Source: CAYQCN01 sp964415975 (GTDB lineage Bacteria; Patescibacteriota; Saccharimonadia; QS-5-54-17). From it: a stretch of 13,873 bases of DNA. Where the stretch lies: positions 1-13,873 of the forward strand of contig CAYQCN010000019.1 in NCBI GenBank assembly GCA_964415975.1. The letters run 5' to 3'. Of this stretch, positions 1 to 6,985 are shown one piece after another. Each line of letters starts with the position of its first letter. Position 1 is the stretch's first letter. Below the pieces are notes generated by a model. It saw only the letters and a program-made list of their open reading frames with translations, was not told where the DNA came from and made no database searches. Position numbers and translations under genes: made by a program.

Positions 1-922
1 CCTGGACGGCTGGATCAGACAGGTCATCGGCAGGAATATAAACTGTCTGTATGCTAGTTATCGAACCATGCTCATTAGATGTCAACCGATCTTGTATGCG
101 CTTTACGTCTGAAAATAGAGTTGGCTGATATCCACCTTGACTGGGCGTTCTATTCATCAAAGTACTGAGCTCATTCCCCGCCTGTACATAACGATACATA
201 TTATCTACAAAAAACAGCACATCGCGTCCTTGATCTCTAAAATACTCTGCAGCAGTGGTGGCGGCCGGGCCTGTCAAGTGTCTCATAGCTGGGTTCTCGT
301 CCATCTGGCCAAGATACATAATAGTGTTGTCGAGCAGTCCTCTATCTTGGAGGGTGCCGTACATCTCGTGGGCTTCACGAATTCGCTCGCCGATACCAAC
401 GAAAAAAGCTAGCCCCGAACCCTGCTTAGCAATGTTGTGGATTATCTCTGTGATAAGCACTGTCTTACCTACGCCAGCCCCGCCAACAATACCGATTTTT
501 CTGCCCTTTATGAAAGGGGTAAAGAAGTCAATAACCTTAATACCGGTTTCAAGCAGCTCAGATTTGACTTCACTGTTCGTATTAACTTGCCTAGCCTGGC
601 TGTGAATAGTGCGAGTCTCTGCCTCTAAAGCTGGCTTGCTATCTATTGTATCTCCTAGGGCGTTGAATATCCTGCCTATAGTCTCATCGCCAACCGGCAC
701 GCTCAAACTATAGCGCAACCTCTCAACCCCCAAACCCTTTTTGATCTCTGGGCTAGACTTCAAATTAATACAAACAGCCATGCCTTCATCTGTATAATGC
801 TCTACCTGCAACATGACATTTTGATAATCAGATAATGTAAGTAGCTCTTTTATTTCCGGTTGCTCATCTGTAATCTCAACCCAAACTACTATATCGTGCA
901 CAGCCCTAACTCTACCTATCAT
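1..922 (-). CDS. atpD: ATP synthase F1 subunit beta, 5' part (truncated by window edge)
   Basis: Catalytic subunit of F1, which interconverts ATP and ADP plus Pi using rotation of gamma. The reading frame runs off the window edge after 307 codons, so the C-terminal DELSEED region is not visible. Seen in the sequence: an N-terminal beta-barrel segment (1-80), LETGIKVID (124-132), Walker A GGAGVGKT (147-154), GER with the catalytic-type Glu179 and Arg180, Walker B ending at Asp240 (LFFVD), QAGNELS (247-253), GYQPTL (264-269) and VYIPADDLSDPA (294-305). The ATG start at 922 has a GGGAG Shine-Dalgarno 6 nt upstream, and the gene follows atpG after 16 bp. Odd: the usual GERTREGND block reads GERIREAHE, and the usual PIHRPAP block reads TIHSQAR. 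The family assignment is secure; whether its catalysis is typical cannot be judged here. Confidence 0.96.
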   Translation of the reverse strand, partial: MIGRVRAVHDIVVWVEITDEQPEIKELLTLSDYQNVMLQVEHYTDEGMAVCINLKSSPEIKKGLGVERLRYSLSVPVGDETIGRIFNALGDTIDSKPALEAETRTIHSQARQVNTNSEVKSELLETGIKVIDFFTPFIKGRKIGIVGGAGVGKTVLITEIIHNIAKQGSGLAFFVGIGERIREAHEMYGTLQDRGLLDNTIMYLGQMDENPAMRHLTGPAATTAAEYFRDQGRDVLFFVDNMYRYVQAGNELSTLMNRTPSQGGYQPTLFSDVKRIQDRLTSNEHGSITSIQTVYIPADDLSDPAVQ

Positions 923-938
923 AGCAAGCTCCCGAATC

Positions 939-1796
939 TTAAATACTCCATACTCTACCCCCACTCTGCATGCCGTTTATCACTTCACGGGTTCGCTCAT
1001 CATCTTCAGATCGTTTGGCTCTCATTAGGCTCATATGCAGATCGTTGTTTATATCTTCTGCCTTGTCGTGAGCCGCGCTCATTGCATTAAAACGGCTAGC
1101 GTATTGCGCCAGCTTAGACTCTAAAATTATCTGACTCAAAGCCACGCCCATCATAATCGACTCCATGTAAGCTATAACCTCTCTGAATGTCGGCTCAAAT
1201 ATATAGTTCTCCCTAGTTATACGCTGTGACTTTACTTCAGATTCTTCTCCTAAATTTTGCACAGCTTCAAACAAGTCAATACTCTTGATGTCTTGCACCC
1301 CTAAAGTGACATAAGTCTGATAGAAGGCAATTGCATCACCATACTGAGACACATCATCTATTATTGGTCCAGGGTCAATCTTGGTCACGTCTTTGTCGGG
1401 AAGTTTGTAGTATTTTTTTATCTCTACTCCCGCTTGCGCCAACTGCAACACACCATGATGGCCGAGTACAATTATATCGTGCTTGTCTGGATCATACTTC
1501 TTTAGCACCCAATCGACTAGCTTTTTGTCTATATCACCACTTAAGCCGCCTTCAGCAGTAACTAAGACAAAAGCAGTCCTATTAGGGTGTTTAATATTTT
1601 GCGTGCTTCTATCTTCGGGATTGTGACGAAGCTGAGTGTATATAGTCCATAAATCAGCAAAAAAATCTTTAGACTGCAACACCTGGTCTTTAAGTCTTGC
1701 GATATGAAAACTAGATATACCCTTAAACGTCTGGGCCAGCATATCAACTGTGCCGATCTGCTCTATCTCGTCTGCAATAGCTCGAGATTGTCTCAC
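939..1796 (-). CDS. atpG: ATP synthase F1 subunit gamma
   Basis: Central stalk (rotor) subunit that couples the c-ring to the alpha/beta catalytic sites. It has 285 residues, close to the family size. The N-terminal helix is divergent but recognisable (EIEQIGTVDMLAQTFKGIS, matching the family pattern EIRRRI..V..T.QITKAM). The C-terminal helix is clearer: ALSQIILESKLAQYASRF, then NAMSAAHDKAEDINNDL, matching the family's SE...RM.AM..A..NA. The middle Rossmann-like part includes VTAEGGLSGD. The start is GTG at 1796, chosen because a strong GGAGGTG Shine-Dalgarno lies at 1801-1807 and the family N-terminus begins here. This GTG overlaps the stop codon of the 31-codon small ORF (GTGA), so translation is probably coupled. 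atpD follows 16 bp downstream. Confidence 0.94.
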   Translation of the reverse strand: MRQSRAIADEIEQIGTVDMLAQTFKGISSFHIARLKDQVLQSKDFFADLWTIYTQLRHNPEDRSTQNIKHPNRTAFVLVTAEGGLSGDIDKKLVDWVLKKYDPDKHDIIVLGHHGVLQLAQAGVEIKKYYKLPDKDVTKIDPGPIIDDVSQYGDAIAFYQTYVTLGVQDIKSIDLFEAVQNLGEESEVKSQRITRENYIFEPTFREVIAYMESIMMGVALSQIILESKLAQYASRFNAMSAAHDKAEDINNDLHMSLMRAKRSEDDERTREVINGMQSGGRVWSI

Positions 1797-1888
1797 GCCA
1801 CACCTCCAGTGTAATATTTTTTATAAAGCGCAGAAAAGACAGCGTCACATAAAATTCTAAAAGCATTATATTCAGTCAAAAAAATCAT
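1793..1888 (-). CDS. 31-residue small ORF translationally coupled between atpA and atpG
   Basis: An open frame of 31 codons fills the 88-bp gap between atpA and atpG exactly. Its ATG overlaps the atpA stop codon (ATGA, 1888-1885) and its TGA stop overlaps the atpG GTG start (GTGA, 1796-1793). A strong Shine-Dalgarno, GAGGTG (1894-1899), lies 5 nt upstream of the ATG, inside the atpA 3' end. The peptide begins MIFLTEYNAF, continues with RILCDAVFSALYKK and ends YYTGGVA; the Shine-Dalgarno for atpG is embedded in its last codons. I recognise no family. It may be a short F1-associated peptide, or a coupling cistron that sets how many ribosomes reach atpG. The predicted peptide has hydrophobic and basic faces but no clear membrane segment. 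That it is translated is inferred from signals alone. Confidence 0.6.
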   Translation of the reverse strand: MIFLTEYNAFRILCDAVFSALYKKYYTGGVA

Positions 1889-3318
1889 TTTTTCACCTCT
1901 ATCACATTAGAAGAGATGGTATCTTTAACAAGATTACTGTATGCATTCTCGTCAGATTGAGGTAAATCTAAATCTAGATTCTGCTCTTTTAGCCACTGTT
2001 TGAGCTGAGGCATATTGAGATTTTGGTCTTTAGCTGTCTGGAGGGATACATCCATCAAGAGTTGTTGAGCAGCCAGAGGGTAGAGTTCGTTTGGAGCTTG
2101 GTTTAGAGCCGTAAGTATCCTTTCGCCAAGTTGCAAATTCTCTTGTGCATCTAGAGCCATTTCTGATGCAAAATGGGAAAACTCTTGAGCATCTTGATAC
2201 TTGCTAAGCGCCTGGAATACTTTGGTGCCAATATTTTTTTGATGGTCAGTCTGGGCACGGCCGCCTACACGAGATACACTCAAGCCGGTATTTACGGATG
2301 GTCGCCGACCCTCCCTCATTACGTTAGTATCAAATATTATCTGACCATCAGTTATAGATATAATATTAGTGGGCAGATAGGCTGTCACATCGTTGCTAGG
2401 TGTTAACACCACCGGCACAGCAGTTAATGTCTTGCCGTTTGACTCTAGTTTGCCTGCTCGCTCAAGCAAACTAGAGTGCCTATAAAAGGTGTCGCCAGGG
2501 TATGAGTCTCTACCAGGATTGGCGCCAGCCATCAATGATATCTCTCTATGTACTTGGGCATGATTGGAAAAATCGTCGTATAAGATTACTGTGTCGGTGC
2601 CGTTGTACCAGAGATGCTCAGCAATAGCGCAACCTATATATGGAGCTAGATAAGACTCTACTAGTGAGTCGAAGACCGAAGTAGCAACTACGATCGTGTG
2701 CTCCATGGCGCCACTAGACTTTAGCTCCGATACTACTTCATCAATTTCGTTGGGGCGCTTAGCTATCAAAACATAAACCACCACCCTGCCCTTATTGATC
2801 TGATTGCGAGCAAGCTGAGTCAATAAAGTAGTCTTACCGGTCTTGCTGTCACCCAAAACAGCAATCCTCTGGCCAAGAACTATAGGGAAAAGCAGATCCA
2901 CAAGAGTCACACCTGTCTCTAACTGAGAATCAAGAGTGGTTCGGTCTATAAGCTCTGGAGCATCCTTAAACACGGGCCAGACTTCACTAATAGGTGGCGT
3001 ACCGCCTCCGTCCAATGGGCGGCCTTGAGCTGAAACTACGCGACCAATCAAAGACGGGCCTACACCTGCAACCAACTCATCGTTTTGTACGACAGCCATC
3101 ATGCCCGAACGAACAGGACTCGTATCTAGACTCAGCACGATAACTTTATCTCCAGACACCTCTCTAACTAAGCCCTTGGATCCGTTCTCAAACAATATCA
3201 AAGCATTAGCCCCCACCGGTGCCAACCCCTTAACCGTAATAATAAACTCGTTCATGGCCACCACTTCTCCGGTTGGCCGGCCGCTGTTAATTAACTCCTG
3301 AAACTGCTGGTCAAACAC
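1885..3318 (-). CDS. atpA: ATP synthase F1 subunit alpha
   Basis: Non-catalytic nucleotide-binding subunit of the F1 hexamer, supplying the arginine finger to the beta site. It has 477 residues, slightly shorter than the usual 500 or so. Visible: beta-barrel (about 17-85), LETGVTLVD (133-141), Walker A GDSKTGKT (156-163; family GDRQTGKT), Walker B TVILYDD (243-249), the AYLPTNIISITDGQI block (313-327) and GLSVSRVGG with arginine finger Arg350 (345-353). The helical C-terminal domain follows. The N-terminal segment ahead of the barrel is about ten residues shorter than in E. coli; in known enzymes this region contacts delta. Start is GTG at 3318, with GGAGGTG 7-8 nt upstream, overlapping the atpH 3' end by 8 nt. 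The stop codon overlaps the start of the small ORF (ATGA). Confidence 0.96.
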   Translation of the reverse strand: MFDQQFQELINSGRPTGEVVAMNEFIITVKGLAPVGANALILFENGSKGLVREVSGDKVIVLSLDTSPVRSGMMAVVQNDELVAGVGPSLIGRVVSAQGRPLDGGGTPPISEVWPVFKDAPELIDRTTLDSQLETGVTLVDLLFPIVLGQRIAVLGDSKTGKTTLLTQLARNQINKGRVVVYVLIAKRPNEIDEVVSELKSSGAMEHTIVVATSVFDSLVESYLAPYIGCAIAEHLWYNGTDTVILYDDFSNHAQVHREISLMAGANPGRDSYPGDTFYRHSSLLERAGKLESNGKTLTAVPVVLTPSNDVTAYLPTNIISITDGQIIFDTNVMREGRRPSVNTGLSVSRVGGRAQTDHQKNIGTKVFQALSKYQDAQEFSHFASEMALDAQENLQLGERILTALNQAPNELYPLAAQQLLMDVSLQTAKDQNLNMPQLKQWLKEQNLDLDLPQSDENAYSNLVKDTISSNVIEVKK

Positions 3319-3757
3319 GTCTTAGCACCTCCGGTATCTTGTCTTTAGCGTCTAATATTTTAGGCCTAAAAGACATATCAAACATGCGGTTTTTGGAGCG
3401 CAAAACCAAGCCTCCGCCAATACTGCGTCTTACACTCACATTTAGCAGGCTGTTGACGTGAATCTCTCTTCGAAACCAACTTACCACCTCTTTCAATAAA
3501 CTGTCATGTGGATATGTTGGCAATATTACATCAAAAACAGGGGCCTGTTTTACAAACTCTTCGGCCATATCTTTAAAGCCGTTTAACTCACTATCTTGCC
3601 AAGACTTTTTATTAGCATCAACCAAAGCTTGAGCTTCCGGCGCTAGCTGACTATAAGCCTGATCTTTATCAGACACAACATCTAAATTATTTAAGCTTTG
3701 TAGAGCACGCTTTACATCTTTGTGAGTCATAAGACTATCTGGTAAATTAAAATTCAT
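3311..3757 (-). CDS. atpH: ATP synthase F1 subunit delta (short form)
   Basis: Peripheral-stalk subunit joining the top of F1 to subunit b. The C-terminal half carries the family signature: LLNVSVRRSIGGGLVLRSKN (residues about 104-123) followed by RMFDMSFR, matching the conserved 'GG.v.r....v.D.S'. At 148 residues it is about 30 shorter than typical delta, and the N-terminal helical domain is reduced and divergent, so sequence similarity alone is modest. Position between atpF and atpA supports the call. The ATG at 3757 has an AAGGGA-like Shine-Dalgarno about 8 nt upstream and overlaps atpF by 11 nt. The stop lies 8 nt inside atpA, so both junctions suggest translational coupling. Confidence 0.87.
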   Translation of the reverse strand: MNFNLPDSLMTHKDVKRALQSLNNLDVVSDKDQAYSQLAPEAQALVDANKKSWQDSELNGFKDMAEEFVKQAPVFDVILPTYPHDSLLKEVVSWFRREIHVNSLLNVSVRRSIGGGLVLRSKNRMFDMSFRPKILDAKDKIPEVLRRV

Positions 3758-4361
3758 CGTTTACATCCCTTTTGATGTCTTCTTTGTGCGCATCAAGCTC
3801 AGATAATATGTAGTCTCTTTGACTGCCAAGGTCTACATGTTCACCCAAAGCCTCGACAAGATAGTGAGCTACTACATCGCTAAGCTTATCATCTACCCGT
3901 TGTAAAATCTGTTGTTTCTCTTCCCTTACTGCAGCTTGTGCCTCTTCTTGGATTGATTGCTTAGCCTCAACAAGCTGCTTCTCTGCTTCTTTGCTTATAT
4001 TGGCAGCAGAGTTTCTAGCCTCTGCAAGTGTCTGTCGATACTGTTCCAGCTCACCATTTATTATCTTAGTAGCCTCTTGCTCTATACCCTCAAGTAACTG
4101 CTGATAGCTGTTCTGAAGAGCAGTTTGCAGATTCTGGTCCATGCCTTTAACTGTATTTGTCAACTGTAGCTGAGCGTGGTTTCTAAGTTGCCGTAAAAAA
4201 TCCTCGGACAATACACTATCAACCGCCTGCTGCCTGACATCACCTGCATAATTGTTGTAAGAATTTAGTTGGTTTTGCAACTTATTGAGCTGCCAAATAG
4301 TCCAAGTCATAATCGCAATGATTATGAAAGATAAAACTACAAATACAATCTCTGTCGTCAT
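3747..4361 (-). CDS. atpF: ATP synthase F0 subunit b
   Basis: Membrane-anchored peripheral-stalk subunit that holds F1 against rotation. It has 204 residues (bacterial b is usually about 155-175). Residues about 5-25 form a single transmembrane helix (IVFVVLSFIIIAIMTWTIW). Nearly all the rest is a charged, Ala/Gln/Glu-rich helix expected to form a coiled coil, for example AEARNSAANISKEAEKQLVE and AQAAVREEKQQILQRVDDKL. The protein ends in a charged segment (HKEDIKRDVNDEF) where b normally contacts delta. The ATG at 4361 is one base downstream of the preceding gene's stop and is preceded by a G-rich Shine-Dalgarno (GGCGGGG). Sequence identity in this family is always low; the call rests on architecture plus position before atpH. 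Confidence 0.9.
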   Translation of the reverse strand: MTTEIVFVVLSFIIIAIMTWTIWQLNKLQNQLNSYNNYAGDVRQQAVDSVLSEDFLRQLRNHAQLQLTNTVKGMDQNLQTALQNSYQQLLEGIEQEATKIINGELEQYRQTLAEARNSAANISKEAEKQLVEAKQSIQEEAQAAVREEKQQILQRVDDKLSDVVAHYLVEALGEHVDLGSQRDYILSELDAHKEDIKRDVNDEF

Positions 4362-4362
4362 A

Positions 4363-5208
4363 CTACCCCGCCACTATTATTAAATATCCTAACGCAACCG
4401 AAAACATAATGATAGACAATGATATAAAAACCATTCGCGCCAACCCTGCATAAATCGACTTGTCGCTCAAAGGGTTACGACCGATCGAAATAATAGTGCT
4501 ACTGACAGCGCCATATAACAACACCATAGCACCGACTATACCTCCGGTAATAACAACTAAAGCTATAATTATGCGTGCCGGGGCAACCGGCTCACCGGCT
4601 AGCTCATTGGCAAAGCCCTGCAATACTCCGGGTAATGGAGTGTCCTCTTCAGTTGCTCTAGGATTGCCTCCAACCTGAATGACAACTGGTATACGTGCCA
4701 CTGCCACATCGCGACTCTCACCATCTTCTGCCTCTACCCTGCGCACGCTAGGATTGCTAAAGTCGGCCTGTGCCGTACCGATAATCTTGCTGTGCTCACG
4801 GTCGGCCTTCATACCTATACCGCTTATTTGCGACACTGTTACATAATCACCACTCTCAATCTCTCCATTGTCGTCAGTAACCAATAATTCCGTAAGACCA
4901 CTAGTTACAACCTGTACATTGCTTTCCCTGGAAGTAACAGCAAATACCGACTCGCTACCACCTACCACCACCCCCAACAAATCATCTATATTGGCCTTAC
5001 TAGCTGGCTCGACTAAGCCGTCTTCTTCTGGGTTGAGGCTAACCGCCATGCCAGAAGGCAGAGTAAATTCTGAGCTATAACCAGAAGAGAAGCCTTGGCC
5101 TGCTGTGTCTGAAGGTAAACCAATAAATACAGCTAGCAACAATGCTACCGACATATACGCCCTATGCAACAACTGCCTATTTATTTTGCTACTCTTTATA
5201 TTGCCCAT
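4363..5208 (-). CDS. Secreted/membrane protein with C-terminal subunit c-like hairpin, first gene of atp operon
   Basis: About 281 residues from the preferred ATG at 5208. Seen: a signal peptide (basic 4-16, hydrophobic 18-31); an extracytoplasmic region; and two C-terminal membrane helices (about 211-236 and 257-280) joined by the loop SIGRNPLSDKSIY. The middle (about 75-150) has the pattern GVV ... VTSG ... NGEIESGDYVTVS ... GIGMKA ... IIGTA, which resembles a domain I recall in many CPR surface proteins. The hairpin loop resembles the polar loop of F0 subunit c (ARQP/ARNP), but helix 2 has Leu/Ser where subunit c has its proton-binding Asp/Glu (18 residues after the loop Pro). It sits where atpB-atpE normally lie. 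An in-frame ATG at 5232 overlaps a TATAAT box, so it would lie upstream of the expected transcript start. It may be an F0-associated accessory protein; function is unknown. Confidence 0.75.
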   Translation of the reverse strand: MGNIKSSKINRQLLHRAYMSVALLLAVFIGLPSDTAGQGFSSGYSSEFTLPSGMAVSLNPEEDGLVEPASKANIDDLLGVVVGGSESVFAVTSRESNVQVVTSGLTELLVTDDNGEIESGDYVTVSQISGIGMKADREHSKIIGTAQADFSNPSVRRVEAEDGESRDVAVARIPVVIQVGGNPRATEEDTPLPGVLQGFANELAGEPVAPARIIIALVVITGGIVGAMVLLYGAVSSTIISIGRNPLSDKSIYAGLARMVFISLSIIMFSVALGYLIIVAG

Positions 5209-5230
5209 AATATGCACTTTTATAAATCTC

Positions 5231-5259
5231 ATTATATACCAGTTATGCTTATCATTAAA
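5231..5259 (-). promoter_or_regulatory. Probable promoter of the atp operon
   Basis: A perfect TATAAT -10 box (5231-5236, minus strand) lies 17 bp from a weak -35-like TTTAAT (5254-5259), in the only gap between the rRNA terminator and the first atp-operon gene. A start around 5223-5225 would leave a leader of about 15 nt before the ATG at 5208. A shifted, extended reading (TGG followed by TATATA) is also possible. The box overlaps the in-frame ATG at 5230-5232, which is why that codon was not chosen as the start. Confidence 0.5.
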
Positions 5260-5306
5260 CTAACAAGCAAAAAAAGATGGAATCTTACTAAGCCTAGCAT
5301 TTTAAA

Positions 5307-5341
5307 CCAAAAGAAAAGCGCCCCCTTTTTAAGAGAGCGCT
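5307..5341 (-). terminator. Rho-independent terminator after 5S rRNA
   Basis: On the minus strand AGCGCTCTC (5333-5341) pairs with GGGGGCGCT (5317-5325; 9 bp including G-U pairs) around an A-rich loop, followed by TTTTCTTTT. It lies directly downstream of the 5S gene and closes the 23S-5S unit ahead of the atp operon. Confidence 0.82.
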
Positions 5342-5351
5342 CTTCCCATAT

Positions 5352-5457
5352 TCGGCACCGTGCTACTTTCCCCTTGAGGGAGTATCATCGCCGCTACCAG
5401 GCTTAACTTCTGTGTTCGGCATGGGAACAGGTGTTGCCCTGGTGCTATAGGCACCGA
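5352..5457 (-). rRNA. rrf: 5S ribosomal RNA
   Basis: The minus strand carries the conserved 5S core CCCATGCCGAACACAGAAGT and the GTAG region further on. The ends pair as helix I (TCGGTGCC at the 5' end with GGTGCCGA at the 3' end, allowing G-U pairs), which sets approximate ends giving about 106-110 nt, slightly short for a bacterial 5S. It lies about 130 bp downstream of 23S and just ahead of a terminator. Exact ends may differ by a few bases. Confidence 0.93.
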
Positions 5458-5461
5458 CCTA

Positions 5462-5557
5462 GCGAGTTGAAAGTTTGTGATGTAAAAAGTTCATAAAGCA
5501 ATGCTTTCAAACTTTATTAATTTCTATCTTATAACTCGCCTGGTCGATGACCAGACT
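5462..5557 (-). other. 23S-5S spacer with hairpins
   Basis: The spacer holds a large imperfect hairpin: outer arms 5462-5468 and 5533-5539 (GCGAGTT/AACTCGC), inner arms 5470-5477 and 5508-5515 (AAAGTTTG/CAAACTTT). A small adjoining hairpin, CTGGTC/GACCAG, is at 5540-5554. No tRNA is present. These are plausible RNase processing signals that release 5S from the 23S-5S precursor. Confidence 0.5.
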
Positions 5558-5586
5558 GTAGTCGTCATAATTACTAATTAAGTTGG
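5558..5586 (-). other. 23S precursor processing stem, 3' (trailer) arm
   Basis: The trailer is complementary to 9064-9092 in the leader: a perfect 13-bp block (CCAACTTAATTAG with CTAATTAAGTTGG), then a weaker stretch, then GACGACTAC with GTAGTCGTT. The two arms bracket the 23S gene just outside its terminal helix, as expected for an RNase III-type processing stem of about 29 bp. Confidence 0.75.
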
Positions 5587-5861
5587 ATCAAAGAATTCAA
5601 AAGTCGTCGACCTTTAGTACACCTCAGCTAAACGCCTCACGGCGCGTACACTTAGTGCCTATCAAACAGGTAGTCTACCTGCGGTCTCAAACGAAACCTT
5701 ATCTTGCAGTTGGCTTCGTGCTTATATGCTTTCAGCACTTATCCATTCCGAACATAGCTACTCGGCCATGCCGCTGGCGCGACAACCGATACACCAGAGG
5801 TTCGTTCACTCCGGTCCTCTCGTACTAGGAGTGACTCTACTCAAGTTTCAAACGCCCACAC

Positions 5862-5893
<32 letters not shown>

Positions 5894-5894
5894 A

Positions 5895-5943
<49 letters not shown>

Positions 5944-5953
5944 GATGCTCCTC

Positions 5954-5991
<38 letters not shown>

Positions 5992-6022
5992 GCGCCGTCT
6001 ATGTGGACTATTGGGCGCGATA

Positions 6023-6057
<35 letters not shown>

Positions 6058-6283
6058 GCGCTGCCGATACCACAATCATGTACCAAAAGGTACTGTGTAC
6101 AGCGGATCACTAACTCCGACTTTCGTCTCTGTTTGGCTTGTAGGCCTCACAGTCAAGCTGGCTTATGCGTTTGCACTATCACCTCGATTTCCATCCGAGG
6201 CTAGCCAACCTTTGAACGCCTCCGTTACTGTTTAGGAGGCAACCGCCCCAGTTAAACTACCCACCAGACACTGTCTCTCAGCC

Positions 6284-6413
6284 AGAAGCTAAGAACAATC
6301 CTGATTAGTAGTTACTATTGCGTTAGAGTTAGGACATTTCTCTTTATGTGTTGCGTTAACTACATCGAAATGCCTAAACATAACGAGTAACTACTTGATT
6401 ATTCTCACCTTGT
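6284..6413 (-). other. About 130-nt hairpin insertion in 23S helix 79
   Basis: The conserved helix 79 stem (CTCAGCC/GGCTGAG, 6277-6283 and 6414-6420) is normally capped by a short loop. Here it is extended by about 130 nt that fold on themselves. Minus-strand arms include AGAATAATC with GATTGTTCT, AGTAGTTACT with AGTAACTACT (perfect 10 bp), and GTTATGTTTAGGCATTTC with a near-complement that starts GAAATGTCC. It carries no coding frame of note and no similarity to the three other insertions. The structure is typical of an intervening sequence that RNase III can remove. Confidence 0.75.
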
Positions 6414-6867
6414 GGCTGAGATTAGAAGCAAAGCATACTTAGGGTGATATTTCACTGACGACTCAGCTATCGCTAGCGCGATGGCTTCAAAGTCTCTCAC
6501 CTATACTGCACAAAATACACCTCGATCCAATGTCAAGTTGTAGTAAAGCTCCACGGGGTCTTTCCGTCCTGGTGTGGGTAGACGGCATCTTTACCGCCAA
6601 TGCAAATTCGTCGAGTCCTTCGTTGAGACAGTGCCCAGATCGTTGCGCCATTCGTGCGGGTCAGAACTTACCTGACAAGGAATTTCGCTACCTTAGGACG
6701 GTTATAGTTACCGCCGCCGTTTACTGGGGCTTAAGTTCAGGCCGTGAAGCCGTTCCTGTAACCTTCCAGCACTGGGCAGGCGTCAGCCCGTATACATCCA
6801 CTTTCGTGTTAGCACGGACCTGTGTTTTTAGTAAACAGTCGCCTGGGCTCTTTTACTGCGGGCCAAT

Positions 6868-6985
6868 GCTCCTCACTCACATTCGTCGCATAAGGTTTTA
6901 GTTATTAGGTTTTAGGTTTTAGTATTTTCAACTAACACCTATCACCTTAAACCTTATACCTCTGCTTCGAACGTTAGTGAGAAGC
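6868..6985 (-). repeat. 23S intervening sequence copy 1 (helix 63 region)
   Basis: A 118-bp insertion lies between minus-strand GGCCTGGCCGG and ATTGGCCCGC, at the position of helix 63 (E. coli numbering about 1710-1750). Terminal arms pair over about 19 bp with one mismatch (TGCTTCTCAC... with ...GTGAGGAGCA when G-U pairs are allowed). An inner stem AUAAGGUUU/AAACCUUAU and an apical stem GGTGTTAGT/ACTAAAACC around the loop TGAAAAT complete a rod. It shares about 85-90% identity (by eye) with the other two copies. Confidence 0.85.

Noticed and set aside
137..628. Plus-strand frames near the window start
   Set aside because: They are antisense to atpD, whose minus-strand frame has every beta-subunit motif.
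1797..1884. Spacer as an N-terminal extension of atpG
   Set aside because: The frame differs from atpG and ends at TGA overlapping its GTG; the gamma family N-terminus already begins at that GTG.
6284..6985. Group I or II introns, or homing endonuclease genes, in 23S
   Set aside because: Insertions are only 118-130 nt, carry no intron core or endonuclease frame, and sit in variable helices rather than conserved functional sites.
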